Assembly (NCBI GenBank): GCA_037127315.1
Contig: JBBBDQ010000330.1
Location: 6,485,001-6,549,000, forward strand
Length of the DNA: 64,000 bases
Reading direction: 5' to 3'
Source of the DNA: Ascarosepion bandense
Lineage: Eukaryota > Mollusca > Cephalopoda > Sepiida > Sepiidae
Shown: positions 32,882 through 44,409 of the stretch, one piece after another
Layout: every line of letters begins with the position of its first letter
How positions within the stretch are numbered: position 1 is the stretch's first letter
Notes under the pieces: model-generated
The model's input: only the letters and a program-made list of their open reading frames with translations
What the model was told of the DNA's origin: nothing
Databases searched by the model: none
Position numbers and translations under genes: made by a program

Positions 32882-34335
32882 ATTCCAGTGATCAGTGAAA
32901 GCATTATAGCACAGAATTATAAAATTTACAATTAAAATAAATGCATTTAGTTGGTTTGAAATTAAATGGGATAATAATTATCATAATCAACAATTGCATA
33001 TCTTCAACTTGATCCAAAGAATAAAGCAACAGTTGACCAAAGTACAGAATGTTAGGTTAAAAAATTTGCAGCACAATGTTTCTGCCTTGCTTCTAGAAAA
33101 TATTCTTTTCTTAAAGTCAGATGAATTGAAAGGAAGGGGTACAAAAAAAGCAAAATTGTCCATTTGATAAGTAAAGATTTATTCATACTTAATTAGTTAT
33201 GTAAATTTAAAAGACTAATTTTAAAATTTATTTCAAATTACATCATAAAAATATAACTAAATATGGGTAAATTTCCAATAAATGTTTTGTTTCAGAATTA
33301 GCAATTCACCAAAGAAGAGATAAAAACAAATTACATTTATCAACTTTAAAATGACTGTAGTCTAATTTGATTGACCTTTGATTGACCTCTCACAAAAAAC
33401 AGTTTGTAAATCTGTTCTTGCAGAAGGGATTTTAAGTAATGCACTGCAAGCAATTCTTTTCTATAGAACAAGGTTATGGTTGCCGAATTGACCTGCACAT
33501 TTGCAAGGTATGGAAAGAGCACTTAAATTAACTACTACAGCTTCACAAATTATATAATAATAAAAAGCAAGACACAAGTACATTATTAATAAACAAGTGG
33601 TCCCATGACATTAAAAATAATAGCCAAATATTTTTATCGATATGTTGCGTAAATGACAGCAACATATATATTGATGTATCTACTACCGAGTATGAGTATC
33701 TTACACTGAGACATAAGGAAAAAAATACGAACCACTGAGTATGATATATATGTTCTTCACTGCTTGACGACATAATTATTGCGAAAAAAAATAAGGCACT
33801 GTTAAAGAGCAAACACGTAGAACTGAGCTGACGTTGCCTTACTATTGTCTTTCCAATAGACTGAGCCAACACTGCCTAACTATTGTCTCTTAGTATATAC
33901 AAAATATATACAATGGTCTTTACTATAGTAGAGAGGATCAATGTGCCATTAAATAAAACCTTCATTTACTTAAAAGGGAAATTATACTGAACAATTTAGC
34001 CATATTATGATGTAATGTGTTATACAATGTAGTAGTTTTAGTGCAACTTTTACTCAGCAACAGTAATTTTAAATATTTCGTCTTATAATTATGCCCAGCA
34101 GTATTATGGTGCTATATACACACTTTTATCTATTTTTCTTTTTATTAATTATAAACTAACATATGGTATAAGATCTTATTCCTTGATTATCCAATTTTGT
34201 AATCTTTTACAATTTTTGCATTTTTCACTTATTAAATAGAGTAAAAAAAAAAAATGGCATATTTTGCTTGTGGTGATTAATAATCAGAATTTTGGTTTGA
34301 ATTTATTTTCATTCAATGTATCTAATATAAAAAAT
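32882..34335. other. Segment between the direct repeats, no gene seen
   Basis: AT-rich with no recognised repeat. The frame 33543-33872 (minus) has no recognisable features. Confidence 0.35.
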
Positions 34336-34620
34336 GTCAAGTTAATTTGCATTTATTGTTGAAATAATAAAATTATGAACTCAGTTTGTACGCAAAAACC
34401 TGCAGAAATTAGGCATTTCTGTACGTTTTTCAAGCAATCTAAAACTTTTTGCTCAAAAATTAATAAAAGCTATGAATCTAATTATTACTGTCAGTACTTA
34501 CCACATCAAAACCCAGCTTTTTGCATCAAGTGCAATATTGATTTTATCAAAAAAGTGAAAACCAACTTGCCTTACTGACATATTAATGCTAATTTTAATC
34601 TTTTGAGTAATAAATGCATT
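34336..34620. repeat. Block B', second copy
   Basis: Partner of 32465-32749. The small frame here (34375-34578, plus) is not preserved in the other copy. Confidence 0.85.
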
Positions 34621-35132
34621 TCTTTGATTATATTAGTTTCTATGACTGCAAACATTCTTTTTGTGTATGCATGTGCTTGAGCAGACATCCCTAATCACTT
34701 AAAAAGAGTGAAATTACCACCTACTAGCCTAAATCATTATTTTATTAAAGAAAATGTATGTTTTGATTAGCTAGGTCTGTAGATAATAATTTCACTGCTT
34801 ATAAATAAACAGATGTCCACTCAAACTTGTTTATCCACTAAAATGTTTATAATAATAAAAAAATTGGTTAGATTACAATGTCTATTAATTGCTTAAATTA
34901 CTTTATGTTTTGAATACAAAATTCAGAATTAGCAGTTACAAACATTGAGAAGTTACAATGAGAGATGAGACATACATTTTTTTTCAAAAGGCTATTGAAG
35001 TATTTATATATTTTTCCCTCTAAACCTGTGTGCCTATCAGCATAGAGAGGCATATTGATGAATATACTTTTTTTTTTCAGAAAACATGTCAGTAAAATGT
35101 TACTTCCACCAAAAATACAATTTTAAACAATA
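34621..35132. other. No gene seen
   Basis: AT-rich, nothing recognised. Confidence 0.4.
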
Positions 35133-35817
35133 CTAGCAGTATAGCCTGCCGTTGCTCAGGTGTAATGAAAGCTTTAAAACTAATCCATGGTCCTGGAACT
35201 CAGACTCTTTGGATGTTGGCACGAAAGACTAAAAAGCAATAGTTGTTTCCAGTTAAAGTGAAACCGTAGACTGAAAGAAAAATGAATGGATGTAAGTCAA
35301 ATTTTGATTTCCTCGTATCAATATCAAATAAGTTTTTTTCATCGTAAACTGAATTTTTAAGGCTAAATAAGTCCCCTGAGTAAATGGTACCATGGCTGAG
35401 GCTAAGAACTACAATTATATCTACTTAGAGCCAAACCCGAAGCAAAAACTAAAATAAAAGGGCTGAAAAACTGATTTTGATCAAACCCAGTATCTTGCCT
35501 TTTATATATATATATATTATTGATTTTCTGCACTATTGTAAGAACTGCAACCTTGAAACTTCTGAATATCGTTTCTTATGTCTTTGTCTATGAGTGTATC
35601 AAATCGGACCAATCCTTCTATAACCCAATTTTTTTGATTATCGATTTTTGATATTTATTGGGTGTATCTTGACACAAAATCTAGCTAAGAACACTTACAG
35701 ACGCTTATAGTACAACTGTGTAAATTTTCAAGAAAAGCGGTTCAGCCGTTACAGAGTCTATAGGTAACGGAGAGACACACACACACACATAAAGTTCCAT
35801 TTATAAATAAGTTTAGA
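35133..35817 (-). mobile_element. Non-autonomous Helitron, copy 6
   Basis: CTAG end at 35133-35136 after A; TCTAAACTT start complement ending 35817 before T. Near full length. Confidence 0.8.
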
Positions 35818-35849
35818 TTATTATTATTTTTAGCATGTTGGAGATACCA

Positions 35850-36415
35850 AAATCAACAAAGTGTAACAATTTAGATATCTAGAAACTGATGGCGAAATGT
35901 GCAGCATTGAAATCTGAAGATCCATTGGCATAGTAAAAATTGCCTTCTAAAAACTAAACAAAATATTAAGAAACAGAAAAATCTTGTTAGAAACAAAGAA
36001 TCTATTCTGCAATATCAGTCCTACAATATAGCAGTGAATGCTGAACAAGATGAAAAGGAAACTTGAAACAACAGAAATGTGATACTACAGAAGGATGCTG
36101 AGGATATTGTGGACTACACATGCAAGCAAGAACAATGTTTTAGAGAAAATGGAAATGAAAAGGACACTTATAATTAACATTAGGAAAAGAGCACATAATG
36201 AGAAAAGAGGGCTTGGAAAATCTGATACTCATAAGACTGGTTGAAGGCAAGAGAAACAGAGAAAAACAACAAATATCCTACCTAGGGAACTTGAGTGAAT
36301 GGATGGTAGAACAAAGTTTTGGAGAGACAAACAAAGACAAGATTTATTAAGAGCTACAAAGAACAGAAAATTGTGAAGAGCTGTGATTTCCCAGGTCCTG
36401 AAGGTGCATAGCATA
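35850..36415 (+). mobile_element. RTE-like LINE C-terminus, degenerate
   Basis: Broken translation KRKLETTEM, YYRRMLRILWTTHAS, KMEMKRTLIINIRKRA, RGLENLILIRLVEGKRNREK, aligned with 44410-45010. Confidence 0.75.
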
Positions 36416-36424
36416 TAGAAGACT

Positions 36425-36535
36425 TGAGCATTGCCTTGCTCTATGGCCTAATAGTAAAGTATGTCTTGCTAAAAGGTTGTTTTCAAGAAAGACAAAGAAA
36501 CACAAGTTTGATCCCTGCTGAATATATTTTCTTTA
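36425..36535 (+). mobile_element. tRNA-like SINE head
   Basis: CTATGGCCTAATAGTAAAGT (A box like) and ACAAGTTTGATCCCTGCTG (B box like), about 65 nt apart; followed by a LINE 3' end. Confidence 0.45.
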
Positions 36536-36559
36536 AGTTTTTTGATAGTCTAGACTGGT

Positions 36560-36808
36560 AGATGTTAATTTCACTATCTCTTTTTGCATTTTTTGCTTGT
36601 GGAACTCTGTTCCAGTTTCTTGCTTCTGTGCATCTTATGATTTCAACCATTTTAAATGTATTACCAGTCACCAGCTTGTCTTCTTGAACCCTTTTCTTCT
36701 AATGTATTTTCACCTTGTTAAAGTTTTCTGATTCTATTTCACTCTCAGTAACCACAACATCTTAGTGGCATTATCACCTTGATTGAAGTGATTTAAAAAA
36801 AAAAAGGT
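36560..36808 (+). mobile_element. LINE 3' end, degenerate
   Basis: GCTTGTGGAACTCTGTTCCA corresponds to the LWN(S/T)LPA block. Ends CTTAGTGGCATTATCACCTT, GAAGTGATTT and poly(A). Confidence 0.65.
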
Positions 36809-37795
36809 ATGGCAACACAAATGTGTACCAGCTAACATTCACACTGATAAAAAATAATGTCAGATTATTAAAAAAAACATTGATTAAAGTTTGTATCTTG
36901 AAATCTTTCATGAATGCATTGAATTAATAAGATTTAAGAAAGTGTTAAACAAAGTACAGTCAATAATTTAAAAGATTTAATCTTTTCTCATATTTTTTTT
37001 TTATTACAGAAGCAAAATTGCATAACAAAAGTTATGCACTCTGCTAAATTTTATTTATTTATTTATTTTTTCAGTTAGAGAATAGAAAGAAATTGCACAA
37101 ACTGAATGCATGCATTTTTGCTTGCCACCATTTAAGAGAAGATTTAAAATATATTAAATTCAAAATATTATGTAATTAAATTCAGAAAGCACATCAACCT
37201 TTGACTTAGCTGATATATGTCAATTACTAGAAAGGATTTCTACTACAAAACCCAATAAAAAACATTTGCAAAAATGTATTGCCTCAAGTAGTAAATATAA
37301 AAAAGTAAATATAAAAATAGTAAATTGCCTCAAATTGAATAAAATAAAAAAGATCTACAAATTTAAATAAAAAAACATTTTTTTTTAGGAAGTTTAGTAA
37401 AATAATACATTGTAGCCAAATGCCTGTCTTACAACTATTCTCTTAAAAATATTTAGAAACTAATTCAGCAGACAATATTATTTTATTTATGGTAACTGGA
37501 TTTTTGGTGATTACCTGAGTCAGTTTTTGTTTCTTTAATTGCAGTCTTTTTGACCAAAAATCAAAGTGTTTTATCTGTTCTCATCAGCTTCTCTTTCTTT
37601 CCATTTCTATCTTCCCTTTCTTTCTTTCATTTTTTCACTGTAGTGTCTTTTATCCCCACTTTCCCCATGGTCAAAACGAAATAGTCCATTATTTATTAGT
37701 TATTGATAAGGCATAATGGTTGTGCAAACTAATAAAGAGAGGGACAAACACAATTAAAATAGAATAATATTCAAATAACACTTAGTTTAAATTAT
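36809..37795. other. No gene seen
   Basis: AT-rich with A- and T-runs. Nothing recognised. Confidence 0.4.
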
Positions 37796-37799
37796 TTCT

Positions 37800-37960
37800 C
37801 TGAATATACTTAACAATCTTGTGCAAGTGGATAGCACTACAGGGACTGAAAAAAAAAGGGTGAATAGAGAAAACTTGCTAAGAGCTACAACATACGGGGA
37901 GTTGTGGATAGCCATGATTACCCATGAAGAGACACAGCATACAGAAAGAGAAGGAGGAGG
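37800..37960 (+). mobile_element. RTE-like LINE terminal fragment
   Basis: Reads ENLLRATTYGELWIAMITHE, the LRATRDRE.W block of the family. Confidence 0.6.
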
Positions 37961-37984
37961 GGGAGTAAATCAGTTTTTATTTAA

Positions 37985-38180
37985 ATATTTCAGCACATTC
38001 GTTAAGAAAGAAATTCAGTTTGGACAGCATCATCCCAAGAGCTGTTGCTTTGTGGAACAGACTCCTGAGAAGATGCTTCCTTGGTTGCTGCAATCTTAAC
38101 CTTTTCAAGTCAAAGGTCAGCCATTATCTAACTTCATAATCTGTACTTCTTACCTCCTTCTCTTATGTCCATCAAACAAA
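37985..38180 (+). mobile_element. LINE C-terminal fragment of another lineage
   Basis: Encodes ALWNRLLRRC-like and NLFKSKVSHYL-like peptides, the usual LINE ending (LWN.LP ... INSFK..L). The same type of ending is seen at 10860-10920. Confidence 0.5.
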
Positions 38181-38324
38181 TACATACAGTAACCTTCTAC
38201 TTTAAGCATCTTGTATTGTGTGAACAATAGCATAAAAAAAAATTCAAGACCCAGCATGTAAAGGAAATGAGGGATACTGAAAATATTAGGCATACCATAG
38301 ATATGTAGGTACATATAAATAAGT

Positions 38325-38615
38325 GCCATATGTTAAACATGCTTGGACGGTCATGTCTTGAAAGAGACATGACAGACTGGGCAGAGATTATCCAGGAGTA
38401 GGTTGCCATTGCTTTCTGAAGTAGATTGGTTGCCAGCCAAGGCTATAGAACCCAATCTGTCCTGTTATTTAGTCCATAACTGGAAGGAAGAGATGGATCA
38501 ATACCTTTCCCAAGGGTATTTGCACGTAAGTGAATGCAATGAATTCAACTGGAATTTGAACTCGGCTCCCCGATTTCTCGTTCTGAGCCGATATCCAATG
38601 CACCACAACGCACAT
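38325..38615 (-). mobile_element. tRNA-derived SINE, near full length
   Basis: Minus strand from 38615: TGCGTTGTGGTGCATTGGAT, AACGAGAAATCGGGGAGCC, GAGTTCAAATTCCAG, body, and the tail AGACATGACCGTCCAAGC. Confidence 0.8.
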
Positions 38616-38712
38616 CATAAATAGATAAGTGTACTAATACATAAATAAAAATAAAGTAATAGTCTATACTAGACTTCAGCTTTTCTACCTATGATCATAG
38701 TGTAATATCTGC

Positions 38713-38999
38713 ATTTTATCTCCCAGTTGCGTTTCTGTCTTCAGACAGAGTGCAACTCAGTTGTGTATTTATCTTTGGGAAGAGTGCAAATGAAAAAAAA
38801 AAATAAACAGTTGCCCACGAAAATACTACCCTTATTGCACTAAAGAGGGGAAATCAGTAGTAATACCAATGATTGTCGAGGGGGGTGCTATTTTTGGATC
38901 TGATCTGGGTGCATGCACTCTTGCTTCTGACATAAAACTGACCTTGAGTCACATCCTACCAGTAGGGGTGGAGGTGGAGATTGGGCAATAAACACCGAA
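38713..38999. mobile_element. Unrecognised 287-bp insertion with 12-bp target duplication
   Basis: TGTAATATCTGC at 38701-38712 is repeated exactly at 39000-39011. The insert is more GC-rich than the surroundings (GGGGTGGAGGTGGAGATTGG) and has an internal A-run. The family was not recognised; the duplication length suits a retroposon. Confidence 0.55.
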
Positions 39000-39167
39000 T
39001 GTAATATCTGCCTGTTCCTTCGCCATCTGAACTGGAATCAGTAATACTTTCTGATCAAGAAACATACATAATATTAAGCTGGTTGGACCTGGGGAAAAAA
39101 GTAAGGGTAAAAAGAGGGAAGGAAAGAAGAAAGGTCTGAGGGAAGAATAATGAAAAAGAAAACCAAG

Positions 39168-39171
<4 letters not shown>

Positions 39172-39217
<46 letters not shown>
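39172..39217. repeat. (TA)n microsatellite
   Basis: TA tract of 46 bases. Confidence 0.95.
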
Positions 39218-39222
<5 letters not shown>

Positions 39223-39234
39223 GGAATAGAGTTT

Positions 39235-39405
39235 TTTTTTGTTTTTTTTAATCATATAACCCCGAGCAAGGTGGTAATGTCAGTGATGTCCAGAGGGCTA
39301 CGTAAGAGTGAAAAGATTGCAAAAGAGAAAGCCGGAAACCACATCCTAAACAGGGAACAAGGGATGAGCCTCTTCACCTGTTCAAAAGACGTGGGTGGTT
39401 AGAGG
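39235..39405 (-). mobile_element. SINE sharing the LINE 3' tail, copy 2
   Basis: Minus strand: ATCATATAACCCCGAGCAAG tail, then GAAAGCCGGAAACCACATCC and GGGATGAGCCTCTTCACC. Its head is truncated near 39400. Confidence 0.7.
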
Positions 39406-39893
39406 GGCAGAGGGAAAGGCTTGCTGAACGGATATAAAGAGAAAATGAATGAAAGATTGAAAGAGATAATTATGAAAAGCTAAAAAAAAATTATAATTCA
39501 TGAAAAATCATTTATAAAGAGACAGTATAAGAAAGGTAAGAGAGAAAATGAATTAGAAAATATTTGTACATTTTTCATTTTTATGAAACTAAATCTGTGG
39601 ATAGGCAAAAAAGGTTAGAATGAATAAGGAAGAGAAGAAGAAGATGGAGTCAAATGGTAAGTGAAGAACTGAGAAATGAAATAATAATGTCAGTTATCAG
39701 TACCTATGGAGTTTCTCCGTGTTCAGCTAGTAACAAAAACAATGATAGTAATAATAATAATAATAAAATACTGAAAAAGGTGTCATAGTAAACATGACAC
39801 TTAATGGTTATAAATAAAACCTATACTTCAGTAATCTATGGTAAATTCTTTCATTGGCTATTCTGCTACAGTAAGTATTTTTTTATTATTATG
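39406..39893. other. No gene seen
   Basis: AT-rich, nothing recognised. Confidence 0.35.
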
Positions 39894-39894
39894 A

Positions 39895-40215
39895 CCAACA
39901 ATTCTCTTCATTATTTAAACTGTTTATATTGTTTGGAATGTTGCCTTCATCATTGTTGCCACATTTATGATATTTTGACCGTGGTACACTTCAGACTTCT
40001 TCAGGTGATTGGAATTTTGAGCTGAAATATTTCTTGCATCCACTGAGGTATATTGTTCTAGTTCTATGTGCCATGCTTCTTCCATATATTTCAGTATCAG
40101 TTATCTCCTTTTTAACTCAATTCTCCAAGTTTTTGTTCACCTCTGCAGTAGCCAGGTATAGAAGTCACTACACTTTGGGTCAAGTCACTGGATTCAAACA
40201 ATGCTTTTATACTAT
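39895..40215 (-). mobile_element. tRNA-derived SINE (hammerhead-like-motif family)
   Basis: Minus strand: tRNA-like head (CCAAAGTGTAGTGACTTCTA), AACAAAAACTTGGAGAATTG, then CACCTGAAGAAGTCTGAAGT and, after it, ATGATGAAGGCAACATTCC. Confidence 0.65.
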
Positions 40216-40649
40216 TTTGAGGACTTAGAATATCTCAGTAACTCTTTTTATGGTAATAAGAAATAGCACATTGATAATAAAGCTGATGATAACAACTGAA
40301 AAAATAATAAACAGTTCCATGGAACAATCCCAAATGTACTATTAATAATAAAATTGAAAATGCACTTAGGGTAAATTGGAATTGAGATGAAGAGTGTATA
40401 GCTTCGGAAAACAGCCAATATTTACTTTGCAAGGATTCTCTGAAAAATTCTCGAGTTGTGAGGAATTTTGTTGACACCAGGCCTCAAGAACAGAATTTCC
40501 ACTGGCTATGTCAATGTGTGATAATATAATTTATGGATCATGTAACTGACAATGATTGGTTTAGGACGATATTGTCAATACTGACTACTGCAGGGAAAAG
40601 GAGGACTGAAAAAAATTGAACATGAAAATAGAAAAAAAATGCATGGTCA

Positions 40650-41370
40650 GTTTTTATTTATTTATTTTTTAGATGTTCACAGAAAAATCAATTCGCAAGA
40701 GATATGATATTCTCTGATGAAGAGAGATTTTAAAACTGAAGACAAGTGCTGATTTGTGCAGCTGGAGAACACGCACTCGGAACAAACAACATTAGGCGTA
40801 AACAAAGATCATACATTTAGCAAAGTGCAGGAAATGTAGTGACAAAAAAGAGAAACAGTGTGACATGCTGTCAGTGAATGCATAAAGTTGGTACAGAAAG
40901 AAAACAAAAGGAGACAAGATAATTTTACAAGAATGCTACATTGAAAATTATTTGGCATATGAATTGGAGAGGGCTGTAACTGCTAAAAATTACAGGTACA
41001 ACATTTTGTGGGATGCCATGCTCCAACGGGACCATGAAGTACAGCACAGAAAACCAGACATTGTGGTGTTAAATAAACAACATGCATTATCCTAAATACT
41101 GTATACCCCTCGACAACAGAACAATCGATAAAGAAGGAAAACTGATAGTTTTAAATGGAAAATCAACAAATTGTGATCAATGAAGTGAGTGGAAGTCATC
41201 CCCATTGCTGTTGGTGCTCTGGGCACTCTAAGTGCTGAACTTCCGAAGTGGCTGGAGAAGATTGGGGTCAGTGTCAAGTCTGGACGCTTGCAGAAGACTG
41301 GGCTGCTTCTATACTCCCAAGAATTCTTGATAATTATGAAATTTGTCCCCTGCTTTTGGAGAGCTGGTAC
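40650..41370 (+). pseudogene. LINE C-terminal remnant (VPVVVGALG-type)
   Basis: Broken translation: ILWDAMLQRDHEVQHRKPDI then VVLNK, several stops, then EVIPIAVGALGTLSAELPKW and SGRLQKTGLL. This order (HRKPDIVV, then a gap, VP.V.GALG, LQKT.LL.TARILR) is the conserved C-terminal module of a family of invertebrate LINE reverse transcriptases, recognised from general knowledge. Multiple frameshifts and stops. Confidence 0.65.
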
Positions 41371-41940
41371 TTTGCTTCCATCTCCAGCAAAATTTGCTGT
41401 TTGCAGATCAAACAATGTTTGCTTGTTAATAAGACATGTTGCCTGGAAGCTGACACAATGTGCATCTTTGCTTGTAAATGGCAGTAGTTAAAAAGCATCA
41501 TGACCTTGAACTGATATGACTATTTCTCCAACCTTAAGGGTCCCACCTGTATAGTTATGCCCTATTTCTATCAAAATCTGTCACCATATAATGCACATTT
41601 GACTGTGATGCATGTGCCTGGTATACACTTATCAGATTGGGTGTCATGACAAGTATATTGGGCTTTGATTAATTGTATCCCACTTTTTTTGGTTTCCTGC
41701 TCCCTCATGCAATAATTATTGTAATGATAGACTGGTAATAAAATGAATAAAGATTTTTTAATATTTCTTTTTAAAATGATCAAAACCAAATTAATACCTG
41801 GTTTTAAACAAACCCACAGAATATGATTTTCCTACTTATAATGTACGCCTTTAATGTCATAATGTCATATAATATATATAACAGCCTTTAAAATATTAGT
41901 ACTTAGGAAAAAAACAGCCCGAGTTATGTTTTTGCAATCT
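41371..41940. other. No gene seen
   Basis: Nothing recognised beyond the tail of the preceding remnant. Confidence 0.35.
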
Positions 41941-41944
41941 TCAG

Positions 41945-42213
41945 ATGACTAGAACCTGGGCGATCATGTCTTTTTTAATCTATAACAGACCAGGCAGAAG
42001 ATTTTTCCTGCAGTAGGTTGCCATTTCTTTCTGCTGTAGATTAGTTGCCAGCTAAGGCTACTGAACCCAGTCTGTCCTGCTATTCAACCCATATCTGGGG
42101 GAAGAAGAGATGGATTCATACCTTTTCCAAGTAAGTGAATGCAACAAATTCAACTGGAATTTGAACTCTGCTCTCTGATTTTTCACTCCAAGCTGAATAT
42201 CCATTGCACCACA

Positions 42214-42218
<5 letters not shown>
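41945..42218 (-). mobile_element. tRNA-derived SINE
   Basis: Minus strand: head complement (CATTGCACCACAACACACAC at right), TGGAATTTGAACTCTGC, body, and a tail damaged near 41975. Confidence 0.75.

Positions 42219-42223
<5 letters not shown>

Positions 42224-42256
<33 letters not shown>
42224..42256. repeat. (TA)n microsatellite
   Basis: TA tract at the 5' edge of the SINE. Confidence 0.95.
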
Positions 42257-42258
<2 letters not shown>

Positions 42259-42699
42259 TGGTGCTAAGTCAGGATAAAAACAGGATATGTTTGTTCCTTA
42301 TTGAAAGAATTTGATATTCTGAATGAAAAGAATTCATCATTCCGTTAAATTAAAAGATCAAATTTTGAAAGCAAACACCTAAATTTGACAAAATCTGTAG
42401 AAGTAGAAAAAAAATAAAAACAAGGTTATTAAAATTTACACTACTGACTTTAAAATACTTCAGTTCCATGGAACAATCCTAATTATCTAAAAGCAATGCT
42501 ATTTTTCAAATTCAGCTCCTATATGTCAATAGAATATCCTTTGTCTATTATTTGAAATCGTACTGGAAAGTAATGCTATACTTTTAGAGATGGAATAAAA
42601 CTGGTTCAAATTTAATACAAAAATGAATTTATTTTTCAAGAATATAATCATCATTATAAGAAATAACAAAAGCTTACTGCAAACAATTCTTTTCCAAGA

Positions 42700-43200
42700 A
42701 TGCATTTCAAAAGCTAAGCAGAGTATTTTTGAGAGAGAGAGAGAGAGTTCATTGGAAATAAAGAAAATAGTACTGGACTGTTATGTGATAGCTGTCCTCC
42801 TATATGACAGTGAATGCTGGACAATCTCTCAAAGATGAAGGAGATACTTGAAGCAACGGAAATGTAATTCCACAGAAGGATACTGAAGATACCATGGACC
42901 AAAGATGTGAGCAGTGACAAGGTTTTGGAGAGGATGCAAACAAAAAGGAAATTTGTATTTAACATCAGGAAGAGACAGCTAAAGTTTCTGGGACATGTAA
43001 TGAAGAAGGAGAGCTTGGAGAATCTAATGCTCATGGTACTAATAGAGGGAAAAAAAGACAGGGGAAAGTAACGTGAGACATACTTGATGAGCTTGAGCAA
43101 GTGGATGGTGGAGCAGGATTTGGGAGATATACCAAGAGGAAGGGATAGGAGTAAGTGGAGGTTCAAGAACGCCTACGTCCTAAAAGGACACGTCACATAA
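42700..43200 (+). mobile_element. RTE-like LINE C-terminus
   Basis: Reads LDCYVIAVLLYDSECWTISQ, later KRKFVFNIRKRQLKFLGHVM, SLENLMLMVLIEGKK. Ends GTCCTAAAAGGACACGTCAC and AAGAAGAG. Confidence 0.75.
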
Positions 43201-43469
43201 AGAAGAGATGACTTAATGTTCCTGTAAGGACTTGGAAAGCAGCTAACAAAATATGTTAAGTTTTGTCTCTTAGAAAACTCTTAGATGACAACAAAACAAT
43301 CATAGCAGGTCTTTGTAAGTAGAAGGTGGTATCAGAAAGTTTGTGAACTCTAAATGATGTAATTGCACTGTTCAAGGGAAATATACACACTGTTGATAAT
43401 CACTGGTACTGAGCTTATGGAGTGACTCAGTCAATAAACTTCATATCTTTTTCGTATTCATTGCTGTTT

Positions 43470-43565
43470 AAATTTCAGAGACAAGGAGTTATTATTTATG
43501 TGTGGAATATTATCTTCATCTTTATTGCCATTTTTGGCAGTTGTGCCTTTCTGCCTTCATCAGAT
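43470..43565 (-). mobile_element. tRNA-derived SINE, right-hand part on minus (interrupted)
   Basis: TCTTCATCTTTATTGCCATT and GCCTTCATCAGAT on plus correspond to the 3' half of the SINE seen at 39895 and 61386. The composite SINE at 43577 is inserted here. Confidence 0.6.
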
Positions 43566-43576
43566 ACATTGTTGAG
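43566..43576. repeat. Target-site duplication, left
   Basis: ACATTGTTGAG, repeated exactly at 44044-44054. Confidence 0.85.
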
Positions 43577-44043
43577 GGCTTATGGCCATATCACATTGAA
43601 TACACCAGTTCTTGCTCGATCACCGAAGTTAAGCAACATTGAGCTTGGTCAGTACTTAGATGGGTGACTGCTTGGGAATACCAGGTGCTGCAGTGGATAT
43701 CGGCTTGGAAAGAGAAATCGGTGAGCCGAGTTCGAATTCCAGTTGAATACTCTGCATTCACTTAAGCACTGGTACTCTTGGGAAAGGTATTAATCTGTCC
43801 CTTTCCTCCAGTTATGGGTTAAATAACAGGGTAGGACTTGGGAACCCTGCTCTTAAAAACAAACCCCAATGAATCTTGATACTTGAAAAGAAAAATGTAT
43901 TACTAGACACAAAACTTATATAAAAAACAACAATAAATTGTTGAAAGAAAAAGGTATTACCAGCAATAAATAAATAAAATTTAGTTGGCAATAAATGACT
44001 CGCCGAGGTTGATATGCTATAAAACAAAACAACCAACCAACCA
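43577..44043 (+). mobile_element. Composite 5S-tRNA SINE with intact 5S head
   Basis: 43577-43692 aligns along essentially the whole 5S rRNA: GGCTTATGGCCATATCAC start, GAAGTTAAGCAACATTGAGC, ACTTAGATGGGTGACTGC, GGGAATACCAGGTGCTGC. It then joins a tRNA-like module (CAGTGGATATCGGCTTGG, GAGTTCGAATTCC), a body (TTGGGAAAGGTATTAATCTG) and an (AACC)n tail. The linker of about 32 nt seen in the copy at 9662 is deleted. Perfect 11-bp target duplications mark both ends, so the limits are certain to within a base or two. Confidence 0.85.
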
Positions 44044-44285
44044 ACATTGTTGAGCTGGGTAACTTTCAGAGAATTTTGAACTGGACCTTTATTTAATCTG
44101 TTGGTGTAGACTGTTCTCATATCACTGACCATAGGAATAGTTCTCATTTAATACTATTTAGTTATTACTCACCTTGTTTCCAGGGAACTGAAGTATACAC
44201 TGCCCAGCCCAGGGATTGAACTCACAATTATTATGTTACAAAATTCATCAATTATGCTTTAATCAAGTAGGCTGTTGCTCTGTGG
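44044..44285 (-). mobile_element. tRNA-derived SINE, head part on minus
   Basis: Continuation of 43470-43565 after the inserted SINE. Minus strand from 44285: GCCCACAGAGCAACAGCC, then GTGAGTTCAATCCCTGGGC (B box like). Confidence 0.6.
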
Positions 44286-44409
44286 GCTTTTCATATTCAA
44301 TTATTAAGCAGTCTTTTGGAGTTTCTAACATTGAGTTCGGACAGCACTGTGATATTTATGATCAATGACTAATGTGAACAACATTTTGAGAACAGTTTTT
44401 TTTTTTCAA

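Noticed and set aside
43577..43692. Functional 5S rRNA gene
   Set aside because: Diverged from 5S, fused to a tRNA-like module, and ended by a simple-repeat tail with target duplications.
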